Source: Campylobacter coli LMG 9860
Lineage (GTDB): Bacteria > Campylobacterota > Campylobacteria > Campylobacterales > Campylobacteraceae
Direction of reading: 5' to 3'
NCBI RefSeq assembly: GCF_000254135.1
Contig: NZ_AINS01000009.1
Location: 1-64,000, forward strand
DNA length: 64,000 bases
Shown: positions 1 to 12,592 of the stretch, one piece after another
Layout: each line of letters begins with the position of its first letter
Position numbering within the stretch: the stretch's first letter is position 1
The notes under the pieces: generated by a model
The model's database searches: none
What the model was told of the DNA's origin: nothing
Seen by the model: the letters and a program-made list of their open reading frames with translations, nothing else
Translations under genes and position numbers: made by a program

Positions 1-34
1 CCTTATTTTTGGGTGGTTGGGGGTTAAAAGGATG

Positions 35-102
35 AAAATACTGAATTTAGAGAAGATAAATATCCTCTCTAAACTTTTAGAAATGCCTAAATTCAGTATT
101 TT
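35..102. terminator. Branched inverted repeat at the ansA 3' end
   Basis: A 16-base inverted repeat (AAAATACTGAATTTAG at 35-50 against 87-102) spans the ansA stop codon. The enclosed bases can form two further hairpins, 46-53 with 66-73 (8 bp) and 76-80 with 87-91 (5 bp), so the whole can fold as an 11-bp outer stem with two arms. The likely role is transcription termination or 3'-end protection of ansA mRNA; there is no long T tail, so this is not certain. Confidence 0.55.
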
Positions 103-1139
103 AAAAAGTATTCTTGGATTTTTTTAGGATCATTTGTTTTTGTAAGAGCTAGCATCAAAAGAACTCTAGCTTTTTGTGGATTTAAATCTTCAGCACTGAT
201 AAAACCCAATTTCTTATCCGCATCACTCACCGCAACGCGTCCTGCTGCAACCCTTGAACTTACAACAACATCAAGCCCTTGTTTGATGAGTTCTTTTAAA
301 GTATTTTTTTGATCTTCATGTATGCTTCCTGCGCCACTTCCTGCTACAACAATACCTTTGGTTCCATTGTCAAATAAAGCTTTTGCAGCAATAGCGCTAC
401 CATCATTTGAGTAAGTATAAAGTATATCTACCTTTGGTAAGCTTGTGAGTTTACTTACATCAAAAGGGCTATTTTTTGTGTGTGCTTTGCTTATGTTATT
501 ATAGAAGAAAACTTTTCCATCTACTATATAGCCCAAATCTCCAAAATCAGGAGAAGAAAAAGCATCAACATTTAAACTATGGGTTTTTACCACGCCCCTA
601 GCACTTAAAATTTTATCATTCATAGCCACCATAACGCCTTTATTTTTAGCTTCTTTATCGGCAGCTAATGCTACAGCATTGTAAAGATTTTTTGGGCCAT
701 CGGCACTTATAGCAGTTGATGGACGCATAGCACCAACTAAAACTACAGGCTTATCACTTTTAATGGTCAAATTTAAAAAATAAGCGGTTTCTTCCATGGT
801 ATCAGTACCGTGAGTAATGACTACACCATCTACACCCTCATCAAAAAGCTTATTGATTTTTTTAGCAAGCTTTAACCAAATTTCATCACGCATATTAGAG
901 CTGTCAATATTTGCTACTTGTTCCCCGCTGATATTAGCCAAATCTTGAATTTGTGGCACTGCTTTGATTAAAACATCTACACCCACAACCCCTGCTGTAT
1001 AGCCTGTAGTAGCCACAGCACTATCAATAGAACCTGCTATAGTTCCGCCCGTTGCCAAAATAGCAATTTTTGGTTTGGCTTCTGCCATACATACTCCTAT
1101 AGATAAAAATACCCATACACACAAAAGTAACTTTTTCAC
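93..1139 (-). CDS. ansA: L-asparaginase, secreted type (AnsA/AnsB)
   Basis: Hydrolyses L-asparagine to aspartate and ammonia; aspartate then feeds fumarate and respiration. The 348-residue protein begins at a GTG just after a G-rich Shine-Dalgarno stretch. The first 20 or so residues (MKKLLLCVWVFLSIGVCMAEA) look like a Sec signal peptide. The nucleophile motif ATGGTIAGS follows at about residues 29-37, and the second active-site motif HGTDTMEETA lies near residue 110. The length fits bacterial type II asparaginases. In C. jejuni only some strains carry the exported form, so the intact signal peptide matters for phenotype. The export prediction is mine from the sequence; the enzyme family is certain. 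Confidence 0.95.
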   Translation of the reverse strand: MKKLLLCVWVFLSIGVCMAEAKPKIAILATGGTIAGSIDSAVATTGYTAGVVGVDVLIKAVPQIQDLANISGEQVANIDSSNMRDEIWLKLAKKINKLFDEGVDGVVITHGTDTMEETAYFLNLTIKSDKPVVLVGAMRPSTAISADGPKNLYNAVALAADKEAKNKGVMVAMNDKILSARGVVKTHSLNVDAFSSPDFGDLGYIVDGKVFFYNNISKAHTKNSPFDVSKLTSLPKVDILYTYSNDGSAIAAKALFDNGTKGIVVAGSGAGSIHEDQKNTLKELIKQGLDVVVSSRVAAGRVAVSDADKKLGFISAEDLNPQKARVLLMLALTKTNDPKKIQEYFLKY

Positions 1140-1224
1140 AAAGCCCCCTTATTTATTAAAATTAAGTTTCATTGATGAAACTTATATAATATTAATAAAT
1201 ATTAAATAAAAATTTTATAAATTT

Positions 1225-4429
<3,205 letters not shown>

Positions 4430-4529
4430 TTAATTTTTTGTCTAATTATAACTCGATAAAACTTTTTATTTCATTAGAATTTTAAGTAAAAAATGTAAGA
4501 ATTATAAAAAAATTTATCAAGGAAAATTT

Positions 4530-5153
4530 ATGCAAATCACTTTACTTTTTCATACCCCTCTTTCTGTATGTTCGCATGCAACAAGAACTTGTTGGCAAAG
4601 TTTTGATAAAGGAGATTGTGGTGGAGAAAAAGATAAAGAACTCATCGATCGCGTAGGAAATAAATTTAAACATGCCTCAACCTTAGAGCATTTAAATTAT
4701 ACTTTTTATATTCAAGGAATTTCAAGGGCTTGCTTACAAGAAGTTGCTAGACATCGCCATACAAGTCCTAGCGTTAAAAGCACGCGCTACACCCTAAAAG
4801 AACTTCGCAATGAGGGTGAATTTAAAATAGGAGATTTTGAAAATGCAAGCCGTTATCTTGTCCTTTGTGGCAATGAAGAAGTTGATAATGCTAGCATTCA
4901 AGCTTTAGAAAATTTACGCCTTATTTTACAAAAAAGTATAAGCTTGGATATAGCCAAATACTGCTTACCTGAGAGTTATAAAACCGAACTTACTTTAACA
5001 ATCAATGCTAGAAGTTTGCAAAATTTTATTTCTTTGCGTAGCTCAAAATCTGCTCTTTGGGAGATTCGAAATTTGGCTAATGCTTTATTTGAAGCCTTGC
5101 CACAAGATCATCAATTTATTTTTGAGCATTGTTTGCATAAAGATATTCATTAA
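4530..5153 (+). CDS. thyX: Flavin-dependent thymidylate synthase ThyX
   Basis: Makes dTMP from dUMP with methylenetetrahydrofolate, using FAD/NADPH instead of the ThyA chemistry. The ThyX signature RHRX7S is intact (RHRHTSPSVKS at about residues 76-86). The 207-residue length is usual for Campylobacter/Helicobacter ThyX. The ATG is preceded by AAGGAAAA. It is divergent from pyrG, so two pyrimidine enzymes share a 112-base intergenic region. No thyA is visible in the window. Confidence 0.95.
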   Translation: MQITLLFHTPLSVCSHATRTCWQSFDKGDCGGEKDKELIDRVGNKFKHASTLEHLNYTFYIQGISRACLQEVARHRHTSPSVKSTRYTLKELRNEGEFKIGDFENASRYLVLCGNEEVDNASIQALENLRLILQKSISLDIAKYCLPESYKTELTLTINARSLQNFISLRSSKSALWEIRNLANALFEALPQDHQFIFEHCLHKDIH

Positions 5154-5187
5154 ATCATACTAATTTTATCTTATTTATAATATTTTT

Positions 5188-5201
5188 ATGGTATCATCCA
5201 T
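5188..5201 (+). promoter_or_regulatory. Short inverted repeat upstream of the cystine symporter gene
   Basis: ATGGTATCATCCAT has inverted half-sites (ATGG...CCAT) and follows a TATAAT at 5177-5182 within the 117-base gap between thyX and the symporter gene. Its position is suited to an operator just downstream of a promoter. No regulator is assigned; this is a weak, visual call. Confidence 0.25.
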
Positions 5202-5270
5202 AAGATCAAGATTTTATGGACATACTTTAAATATATTTCATACTTGATATAGTTTCTTAAAGGACTTTTT

Positions 5271-6656
5271 ATGGATAAACAATTTTTTCAAATGTTTTTA
5301 ATGTTCTCGCAAATACAAACTGTAGCTATTATTGCTGTGCTTTTTGTAATTTTTTACATTCTTAAAAAAATGCGAGATAAAAAGGTAAATTTCTCCCTTC
5401 GTATGCTTTTTGCTCTTTTTATAGGCCTAGGCTTTGGTTTTGCTTTGCAATATCTAGCTCAATTTCCAGATAGCAAAGAAGCAAGTGCTATCATTTGGTA
5501 CAATGAAGCAAGACATTGGTTTGGTTTTGTAAGCTCTGTTTTTGTAGCTTTTATAAAAATGCTAGTTATTCCGCTTGTGGGTATTTGTATCATTAAAGTG
5601 ATTATAGAAATTGATAAAAATATAAAAATTTCTTCCTTGCTTAGCATAAGCCTCTTTTGGATACTTTTTAGTACTGCTATAGCTGCTTCTTTGGGTATAT
5701 TATTGGCTTACAATTTTCAATTAGGTGATAATTTTACTGCTTATGAAGGAACGAGACAAATTCGCGAAATTCAAACTTTTTCAAGTATTATTTTAGGTTT
5801 AATTCCTAGCAATATCATTTCTGTTATGAATAAAGAAAATATCATAGCCATTGTAATTTTTGCTTTTTTTGTGGGAATTTGCGCAAAAAAAGTTTCAAAA
5901 AAAGAAGAATATGCACAAGCTTTTCAAACTTTTGAAAATTTTGTCTTAGTTTTTTATAATATTATGATGAATATGACGGCTGCAGTGATTCGATTTATGC
6001 CTTATGCTGTAGTTTGTATGATGGCAAATGTTTTACTAAGCAATGGTTTTGAAGCAATCAAAACTGCAGGACTTTTTATCATTCTTACCTATATAGCAAT
6101 GTTTATAATGTTTGGTGTGCATTTTTTACTTCTTGCTTCTCAAGGACTAAATCCTATAAAATACGCAAAAAAAGCTTTTCCTGTATGGCTGTTTGCATTC
6201 AGTTCAAGATCTTCTTTAGGGACTTTACCGATGACGACTTCAACTTTGCAAAACAAATTTGGAGTAAATCCTGCCGTGGCTAACTTTGTTGCCTCTATAG
6301 GAACAACAACGGGACTTAATGGTTGCGCGGGTTATTTCCCAGCTATGGCAGCAATCTTTGTGGCATTTGCTACACACACGCCTATAGATTTTACTTTTGC
6401 TTTGATGATAGTATTAGTAGCAGTTATTGGATCTTTAGGTATTGCTGGAGTTCCTGGAAGTGCAACTATGGCAGCTTCTATTATGCTCGCAGGAATTGGA
6501 TTTGGGGATAATTTTGTTATGCTTAGCCTTATTTTAGCTATTGATCCTATCATTGATATGGCAAGAACAGCCAGTAATGTTTCAGGGGCTATGACCTCAG
6601 CGCTTTGCACTGCAAAAAATTTAAAAGCCATAGATAAAGAAATTTATAATTCTTAA
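5271..6656 (+). CDS. tcyP: Sodium:dicarboxylate-family symporter, TcyP-type cystine transporter
   Basis: Inner-membrane symporter of the DAACS (sodium:dicarboxylate/cystine) family, with about eight hydrophobic helices and the two re-entrant regions of the family. Conserved parts include the serine-rich SSRSSLGTLPMTTSTL (about 312-327), GLNGCAGYFPAMAAIF, and the DPIIDMARTASNVSG substrate-binding segment near residue 430. The orthologue in C. jejuni (Cj0025c) has been reported as a cystine importer, so I infer cystine as substrate. It has its own Shine-Dalgarno (AAAGGAC) and ends against nrdA at a strong bidirectional terminator. The 461-residue length is typical. Confidence 0.85.
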   Translation: MDKQFFQMFLMFSQIQTVAIIAVLFVIFYILKKMRDKKVNFSLRMLFALFIGLGFGFALQYLAQFPDSKEASAIIWYNEARHWFGFVSSVFVAFIKMLVIPLVGICIIKVIIEIDKNIKISSLLSISLFWILFSTAIAASLGILLAYNFQLGDNFTAYEGTRQIREIQTFSSIILGLIPSNIISVMNKENIIAIVIFAFFVGICAKKVSKKEEYAQAFQTFENFVLVFYNIMMNMTAAVIRFMPYAVVCMMANVLLSNGFEAIKTAGLFIILTYIAMFIMFGVHFLLLASQGLNPIKYAKKAFPVWLFAFSSRSSLGTLPMTTSTLQNKFGVNPAVANFVASIGTTTGLNGCAGYFPAMAAIFVAFATHTPIDFTFALMIVLVAVIGSLGIAGVPGSATMAASIMLAGIGFGDNFVMLSLILAIDPIIDMARTASNVSGAMTSALCTAKNLKAIDKEIYNS

Positions 6657-6689
6657 AAAGATTTAAACCTAATATAGGTTTAAATCTTT
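6657..6689. terminator. Bidirectional terminator between the symporter gene and nrdA
   Basis: A perfect 15-bp stem (6657-6671 with 6675-6689) closes a 3-base loop and is flanked by A-rich and T-rich tracts, between two converging genes. Confidence 0.85.
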
Positions 6690-9057
6690 ATTGGCAACCT
6701 TCACATTCTATGCTACGATCAGCAATATTTATCCTTTCGCTATCAGGGCTTTCACTTCTTAGATAATAAGTCGATTTTACCCCAAGCTCCCAAGCTAATT
6801 GATATATATCATTTAAGTAACCCCCGCTTGCTTTATCGAGTGATAAAAAGATATTTAAACTTTGCCCTTGATCTATCCATTTTCCACGCACTGCTGCAGC
6901 TTTAACAAGAATTCTTTGATCAAGTTCGTAAGCTGGGGTATAATATTGCCAAGTTTCAAGACTTAAATTAGGCACTACAACAGGTATCATACCGCTTAAA
7001 TTTTGCTCAAACCACTTACGCTTATAAACAGGTTCGATAGTTTGTGTTGTTCCTACCAAAATAGAAATTGAAGAAGTAGGAGCAATGGCCATCAAATAAC
7101 CATTTCTCATACCATCTTCTTTTACTTTTTCCCTAAGCTTATCCCAATCACATTCGCTTTGATTAAACAACCCTTCTCTTAGGGTTAAAGCTTTGGCTTT
7201 TTCACTTGCTACATCAATAGGAAAAATCCCCTTACTCCAATTTGATCCTTCAAAATCAGGGTAAGAGCCTTTTTCTATCGCTAAATTTGAGCTTGCATTA
7301 ATAGCTTCAAAGCTAATTTGCTCCATAATCTCATCGATTTTATTTAAATGCTCATCGCTTCCCCAATGAATCTTAGCCTCAGCAAGCATTTGTGCCTCAC
7401 CCATAACGCCAAGTCCTATGGCGCGAGATTTTAAATTTGTATCTTTTACTTTTCTATGAGGATAAAAATTTAAATCAATTACATTATCAAGCATACGAAT
7501 AGCAGTTGGCACAACACGCTCTATATCTTCTTTAGTATACACTTTGCTAAGATTTATACTTGCTAAATTACAAACGGCTGTTTTTCCATCATTTTTATAT
7601 TTTTCCACTATATAAACTTTATTACCATCAATGCTGTCTAAAGTTGAGATTTTTTTGGCTGGTTTTTCATATCCCCCATCGATCACAACTTTTTGTTCTT
7701 CATCAAAATGAAGCTCATCTCCATTTTCAAAAACTACTTTGATTTGATAATAATTTGGCTCGGTATTTTGAAAAATTTCAGTACATAAATTTGAACTTCT
7801 AATAATTCCTACATGAGCATTTGGATTTGCTCTGTTAGCACTATCTTTAAAGCATAAAAATGGCAAGCCTGTTTCAAAATAATTTAGCAAAATTTTCTTC
7901 CAAAGCTCTTTAGCTTCTACGATTTCTTTGGTAATGCTTTCATCTTTTTCATATTCTTCATAGCGTTTTTCAAAAGCCTCGCCATATAAATCACACAAAT
8001 CCGCTGTATCTGCAGGATCAAAAAGAGTCCATTTATCATTAGCTCTTACTCTTTTCATAAAAAGATCATTGATCCATAAAGCAGGGAAAAGCTCGTGCGC
8101 ACGGCGTCTTTCTTCGCCTGAATTTTTACGCAAATCGATAAAATCACTTACATCCATATGCCAAGGTTCGATATAAACAGCGATCGCACCCTTTCTTGTG
8201 CCAAGCTGATCTACAGCCACAGCTATATCATTGGTGATTTTTAAAAAAGGAATGATACCCCCTGCAGCGTTTTTATGCCCATCTATGCTTCCACCCATTG
8301 CGCGAACTTTAGACCAATCCCAGCCTATACCTCCACCAAATTTAGACAATAATGCCATTTCTTGGTAAGAATCAAAAATTCCCTCGATATTGTCAGGAGT
8401 TGAGCCTATATAACAAGAGCTAAGCTGATGGCGTGTTGTTCTTGCGTTTGATAAAGTAGGAGTTGCAAGCATGAGTTCAAATTTAGAGATGAGATCATAA
8501 AATTTCTTTGCCCATTCTTGAGGATTAAATTCATTCTGTGCTAAAAACATAGCAATAGCCATAAACATTTGCTGAGGAAGCTCTATAGGCATACCCTTGC
8601 TATCTTTAATCAAATATCTATCATATAGAGTTTTAATGCCAAGATAAGTAAATTGCATATCGCGTTCAGGCTTAATATAATCATTTAAATCATCTAAATC
8701 ATATTTTTCTTTAAGCCCAAGTAAAATTCTACCTTCCTTTTCGCCCTTTTCAAAATACTCACGCAAATGATTATAGCGATTCATTCCATTCACTTTTTTA
8801 TACAAGTCAAACAAAAAAAGTCTAGCTGCGACAAAGGTCCAGTTTGGACAATCAATATCGATTTTATCTACAGCAGTTTTAATCAATGTTTTTTGAATTT
8901 CTTCAGTTGAAATTCCATCTCGAAATTGAATTTTAGCATCAAGCTCGAGCTCGCTTAGATTAACGCCTTCTAAATCTTTTATAGCATCAAAGGTGCATTT
9001 TTTGATCTTAGAAACGTCTAATTCTTCTGTGCGACCATTTCTTTTAATAACTTTCAT
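6688..9057 (-). CDS. nrdA: Ribonucleoside-diphosphate reductase, alpha subunit
   Basis: Class Ia ribonucleotide reductase large subunit, which reduces ribonucleoside diphosphates to deoxy forms together with NrdB (not in this window). The N-terminal ATP-cone starts MKVIKRNGRTEELD. The active-site cysteine regions SSCYIGST and NLCTEIFQ are present, as is the thioredoxin-reducible C-terminal pair CEGCQ. The 789-residue length is right for the Campylobacter enzyme. purB lies 14 bases upstream on the same strand, so the two probably form one nucleotide-synthesis operon. Confidence 0.96.
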   Translation of the reverse strand: MKVIKRNGRTEELDVSKIKKCTFDAIKDLEGVNLSELELDAKIQFRDGISTEEIQKTLIKTAVDKIDIDCPNWTFVAARLFLFDLYKKVNGMNRYNHLREYFEKGEKEGRILLGLKEKYDLDDLNDYIKPERDMQFTYLGIKTLYDRYLIKDSKGMPIELPQQMFMAIAMFLAQNEFNPQEWAKKFYDLISKFELMLATPTLSNARTTRHQLSSCYIGSTPDNIEGIFDSYQEMALLSKFGGGIGWDWSKVRAMGGSIDGHKNAAGGIIPFLKITNDIAVAVDQLGTRKGAIAVYIEPWHMDVSDFIDLRKNSGEERRRAHELFPALWINDLFMKRVRANDKWTLFDPADTADLCDLYGEAFEKRYEEYEKDESITKEIVEAKELWKKILLNYFETGLPFLCFKDSANRANPNAHVGIIRSSNLCTEIFQNTEPNYYQIKVVFENGDELHFDEEQKVVIDGGYEKPAKKISTLDSIDGNKVYIVEKYKNDGKTAVCNLASINLSKVYTKEDIERVVPTAIRMLDNVIDLNFYPHRKVKDTNLKSRAIGLGVMGEAQMLAEAKIHWGSDEHLNKIDEIMEQISFEAINASSNLAIEKGSYPDFEGSNWSKGIFPIDVASEKAKALTLREGLFNQSECDWDKLREKVKEDGMRNGYLMAIAPTSSISILVGTTQTIEPVYKRKWFEQNLSGMIPVVVPNLSLETWQYYTPAYELDQRILVKAAAVRGKWIDQGQSLNIFLSLDKASGGYLNDIYQLAWELGVKSTYYLRSESPDSERINIADRSIECEGCQ

Positions 9058-9071
9058 TGTATTCCTTGTCC

Positions 9072-10400
9072 TTATTTAAAAGTTCTTGCAAAGATTGCAT
9101 CAACATTTTTTGTGTAATAATTATAATCAAAACATTTTCTTATATCCTCTTCACTCAAGCTTTTTCTCAAATCCTCATCAGCTAAAAGTGCAAGTAAAAA
9201 TAAGCTTTCATTTTTTTCATTGATAGCAGCTTTGCCATTTTGCAAATCAGCCCAAACTTTCATCGCATTTCTTTGGACTATTTTATAAGCTTCTTCACGG
9301 CTAATGCCCTTAAATGGAAGCTCTAATAAAACGCGTTGTGAAAATACGAGTCCACCTGTAAGATTTAAATTTTTCATCATATTTTCAGGATAAACCAAAA
9401 GCTTATCGATCAAATTTGTAAGACGCATGAGCATAAAATCAGCCGTGATAAAAGCATCAGGCAAAATAAATCTTTCAACACTTGAATGCGATATATCTCT
9501 TTCGTGCCATAAAGCTACATTTTCTAAAGCAGGAGTTACAAAGGATCTAAGCACACGGCAAAGCCCTGTGATATTTTCACTTAAAACCGGATTTCTTTTA
9601 TGTGGCATAGCCGAACTTCCTTTTTGCCCCACGCTAAAATACTCTTCAGCCTCATATACTTCTGTTCTTTGAAAATGTCTTATTGCAACAGCAATTTGCT
9701 CGCACGATGAAGCCAAAATCGCAATGGCTGAAATCACTTGTGCGTAACGATCTCTTTGAATAACTTGATTTGAAACAGGTGCAGGTTTAAGGTCTAAATT
9801 TTTACATACTTCTTCTTCAAATTCTAAAGGAGCATGAGCAAAATTTCCCATTGCACCACTAATTTTTCCATAACTTATCACTTCTCTTGCATGCTCTAAA
9901 AGCTCTTTTGCATGTAAAATTTCATCATACCAAATCGCAAGTACTAAACCAAAAGTGATAGGTTCTCCATGAATTCCGTGACTTCTACCTACCATTAAAG
10001 TATTTTTATGTTCCAAAGCGCGTTTTTTAATCACTTCTAAAAGCAAAGAAACATCTTCTAAAATCAAATCCAAACTTTCTTTCATCTGTAAAGCTACAGC
10101 GGTGTCGATACAATCAGAACTTGTCATCGCATAATGTACAAAGCGGCTTTCCTCTCCTAAACTTTCACTTACACTTGTAAGAAAAGCAATCACATCATGC
10201 TTGGTAGTTTTTTCTATCTCATCAATTCTAGCTATATCAAATTTAGCATTTTTAAGAATTTTTTCACAATCTGTATCATTTATAAGGCCTAGTTTATTCC
10301 AAGCTTTTACAGCAGCTAGCTCTACTTTTAGCCATGCATCATATTTTGCTTGCATATCCCATTTTTTGGCCATGATTTCTCTGCTATATCTTTCAACCAT
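9072..10400 (-). CDS. purB: Adenylosuccinate lyase
   Basis: Cleaves SAICAR to AICAR and adenylosuccinate to AMP in purine synthesis. It belongs to the fumarase/aspartase superfamily. The signature loop GSSAMPHKRNP is present near residue 265, and the HD-containing TTKHDVIAF and GRSHGIHGEP active-site segments lie near residues 85 and 140. It has 442 residues and its ATG is at 10400. It is upstream of nrdA in the same operon and divergent from the pseudouridine synthase gene. Confidence 0.96.
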   Translation of the reverse strand: MVERYSREIMAKKWDMQAKYDAWLKVELAAVKAWNKLGLINDTDCEKILKNAKFDIARIDEIEKTTKHDVIAFLTSVSESLGEESRFVHYAMTSSDCIDTAVALQMKESLDLILEDVSLLLEVIKKRALEHKNTLMVGRSHGIHGEPITFGLVLAIWYDEILHAKELLEHAREVISYGKISGAMGNFAHAPLEFEEEVCKNLDLKPAPVSNQVIQRDRYAQVISAIAILASSCEQIAVAIRHFQRTEVYEAEEYFSVGQKGSSAMPHKRNPVLSENITGLCRVLRSFVTPALENVALWHERDISHSSVERFILPDAFITADFMLMRLTNLIDKLLVYPENMMKNLNLTGGLVFSQRVLLELPFKGISREEAYKIVQRNAMKVWADLQNGKAAINEKNESLFLLALLADEDLRKSLSEEDIRKCFDYNYYTKNVDAIFARTFK

Positions 10401-10479
10401 CTTTGAAACCTTTTTAGCTATAATTTTTTTAAAAATGAAAATGGAATTTTATCTAAAAAAATTTAGAGAAAGGTTAAGT

Positions 10480-11376
10480 TTGGCTTACACAAAAATAAAA
10501 CTATCAAACAATGGAAAAAAGGCGTTTCAAGTCCTTATAGATAATTTGAAAATCAATATAAATGAAGCCCAAAAACTCATAGACAAAAAAAGACTTTTTT
10601 GTGATGGAATTTTAGTAGAAGAAAAAAATAAAATCTTAAAAGGCGATGTAGAATTAATAGTCTATGAAAACAATCCCAAGGGAGTAGAAATTGTTTTTGA
10701 AAATGAAGATTTTGCGGTACTTGAAAAAGAAAGTGGAATTTTAAGTCATCCTAATGGCAGACACTGCAAATACAGCCTTAGTGATGAAATTTGGCACCTT
10801 TGGGGTAAAAAAGCGTGCGTAGCCCATAGGCTTGATAAAGAAACAAGTGGACTCATACTCGTAGCCAAACACAAAAAAGCACAAATTGAACTTAAAACTA
10901 TGTTTGAAAAAAAACAAATTCAAAAAGAATACCTTGCCCTTGCAAGTGGAGAAATTAAAGTAAATTTTATAGTCGATCAAGCGATGGATTTAACAAAAGA
11001 TTATGATGATGTTAAAACTAGAATGCAAATTTGTGAAAATGGAAAAAAAGCAATCACAGAGTTTGAGGTTTTGAGCTTTTATCCTAAGCTCAATGCTACA
11101 CTTTTGCTTTGCAAACCACTCACAGGCAGACAACACCAAATTAGAGTGCATTTATTTTATAAAAACCACAAAATTTTAGGCGATCCACTCTATGGCCTTG
11201 AAAAAAAAGATATAGAAAAAATTTTAGATGACAAAATGGACATAGAAGAACGCATAAAACTAAGCGGTGCTAAACGCTTGTGTTTGCATTCTTATCGTTT
11301 AAAATTTAACTATAACGGAGAAAATTTTGATATTTTTTCAAAAAAGGGTATGGAAAAAATTTTAGCAGCATTTTAA
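10480..11376 (+). CDS. RluA-family ribosomal RNA pseudouridine synthase
   Basis: Converts specific uridines of rRNA to pseudouridine. The catalytic aspartate motif HRLDKETSGL is present, along with the family's GRQHQIRVHL segment and an S4-like N-terminus. I choose the TTG at 10480 (protein starting MAYTKIKLS) because AAAGG lies six bases upstream. ATGs at 10435 and 10441 are in frame but have no Shine-Dalgarno. A plus-strand TATAAT at 10420-10425 is a plausible promoter. The reading frame stays open further upstream over purB, but that part is a shadow. It is equivalent to C. jejuni Cj0022c; its exact target uridine cannot be read from sequence. Confidence 0.85.
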   Translation: MAYTKIKLSNNGKKAFQVLIDNLKININEAQKLIDKKRLFCDGILVEEKNKILKGDVELIVYENNPKGVEIVFENEDFAVLEKESGILSHPNGRHCKYSLSDEIWHLWGKKACVAHRLDKETSGLILVAKHKKAQIELKTMFEKKQIQKEYLALASGEIKVNFIVDQAMDLTKDYDDVKTRMQICENGKKAITEFEVLSFYPKLNATLLLCKPLTGRQHQIRVHLFYKNHKILGDPLYGLEKKDIEKILDDKMDIEERIKLSGAKRLCLHSYRLKFNYNGENFDIFSKKGMEKILAAF

Positions 11377-11496
11377 AATAAAGGCGATACTTCATATCTA
11401 ACAAGCTATCATTTTTAATAAAAATTTTTAAAATAAAAATTTACTTTTTGTTAAAAATTTAGTATAATCAAAAAATAAAAATATAGGATTTTATAA

Positions 11497-12363
11497 ATGA
11501 AATTTGTTAATTTTAAATTTAATCAAAAAGCTACTCTAGGGGTGTTTAACTCAAGTGGAAAGGTCGTAAATTTAGCCGATCTTGATATCAATGTTCGTGA
11601 TATGAATGAATTGATTATAAATTTTGATGAATTTAAACATAAGTTTAAAGATTTAGACTCTAAAACAGCTTATGAAATTCCAAAAGAAGATTATCTAGCT
11701 CCTATCATAGAACCTCGACAAGATATCATATGTCTTGGGATCAATTTTTTAGATCATGCCAAAGAATCTGCACAATTTAAAGGCGAAAAATTTGAAGAAA
11801 GAGAATATCCTGTATATTTTGGAAAACGCTGCAATCAAGCCACAGCTCCTTTTGGCAGCATATCTTTACATGCTGATGTTACTTCTCAATTAGACTATGA
11901 ATGCGAGCTTGCTTTCATTTTAAGTAAAGATGCTTATAAAATCAAAGCTGAAGATGCAAAGGATTATATTTTTGGTTATACCATCATCAATGAAATTTCA
12001 GCACGAGATCTCCAAAAACGCCACAAGCAATTTTACCGCGCAAAAAGCCTTGAGGGAAGTACTATCATGGGGCCTTATATCACAAGTGTTGATGAGATTG
12101 CTTATCCACCTGAACTTCATTTGAAAAGTTATGTCAATAAAGAATTACGACAAAACTCCAATACAAAATTTTTTATTTTTGACATCGGATATGTCTTAGA
12201 GGAACTAAGCTCAGGAATGCTCTTAAAAGCCGGTACCATCATATCAATGGGAACCCCAAGCGGTGTAGGAATGGGTTTAAATCCGCCCGTTTTTCTTAAA
12301 AAAGGTGATGAAGTACGCTGTGTAATAGAAAATTTAGGAGAAATTTGTAATATAATATCATAA
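11497..12363 (+). CDS. Fumarylacetoacetate hydrolase (FAH) family protein
   Basis: A 288-residue FAH-fold metal-dependent hydrolase/decarboxylase. The metal-binding acidic pair is in DYECELAF (about residue 130) and the Asp in EISARDLQ. The final GTIISMGTPSGVGMG segment is characteristic of the 2-hydroxyhepta-2,4-diene-dioate isomerase/fumarylpyruvate hydrolase branch. It corresponds to Cj0021c in C. jejuni. The substrate is unknown; oxaloacetate decarboxylase or fumarylpyruvate hydrolase activities occur in this family. Only 47 bases separate it from dba. Confidence 0.85.
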   Translation: MKFVNFKFNQKATLGVFNSSGKVVNLADLDINVRDMNELIINFDEFKHKFKDLDSKTAYEIPKEDYLAPIIEPRQDIICLGINFLDHAKESAQFKGEKFEEREYPVYFGKRCNQATAPFGSISLHADVTSQLDYECELAFILSKDAYKIKAEDAKDYIFGYTIINEISARDLQKRHKQFYRAKSLEGSTIMGPYITSVDEIAYPPELHLKSYVNKELRQNSNTKFFIFDIGYVLEELSSGMLLKAGTIISMGTPSGVGMGLNPPVFLKKGDEVRCVIENLGEICNIIS

Positions 12364-12410
12364 ACTCTTATTAAAACAATTTTTAATAAGTTCAATCAAA
12401 AGGAGAAATT

Positions 12411-12578
12411 ATGGAGTTCTTAGAGCTTTTATTAGTTTTAATCGCCTTGATACTGATTATCAAAAAACCAGAAAAAGAAAATTTGGCTTTTGGTTTGGTA
12501 ATGGTAGCTTGGCTTTTAATGGTTTTTTTCTATGTTGGCCACAAAACAGGTGCGCTTTTAACGATAATGAATCTGTAA
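12411..12578 (+). CDS. dba: Dba, small membrane partner of DsbI
   Basis: A 55-residue protein with two hydrophobic stretches separated by KKPEKEN (residues 6-20 and 29-44). AGGAG lies six bases before the ATG. It sits 14 bases before dsbI, as dba does in C. jejuni, where the two are co-transcribed and Dba is needed for DsbI function. Identification rests on size, hydropathy and position. Confidence 0.88.
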   Translation: MEFLELLLVLIALILIIKKPEKENLAFGLVMVAWLLMVFFYVGHKTGALLTIMNL

Positions 12579-12592
12579 AGAAAGGCTAGAGA

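Noticed and set aside
10201..10479. Longer N-terminus for the pseudouridine synthase (reading over purB)
   Set aside because: It is antisense to the purB start, has no ribosome site and lacks family similarity; the TTG at 10480 with AAAGG fits better.
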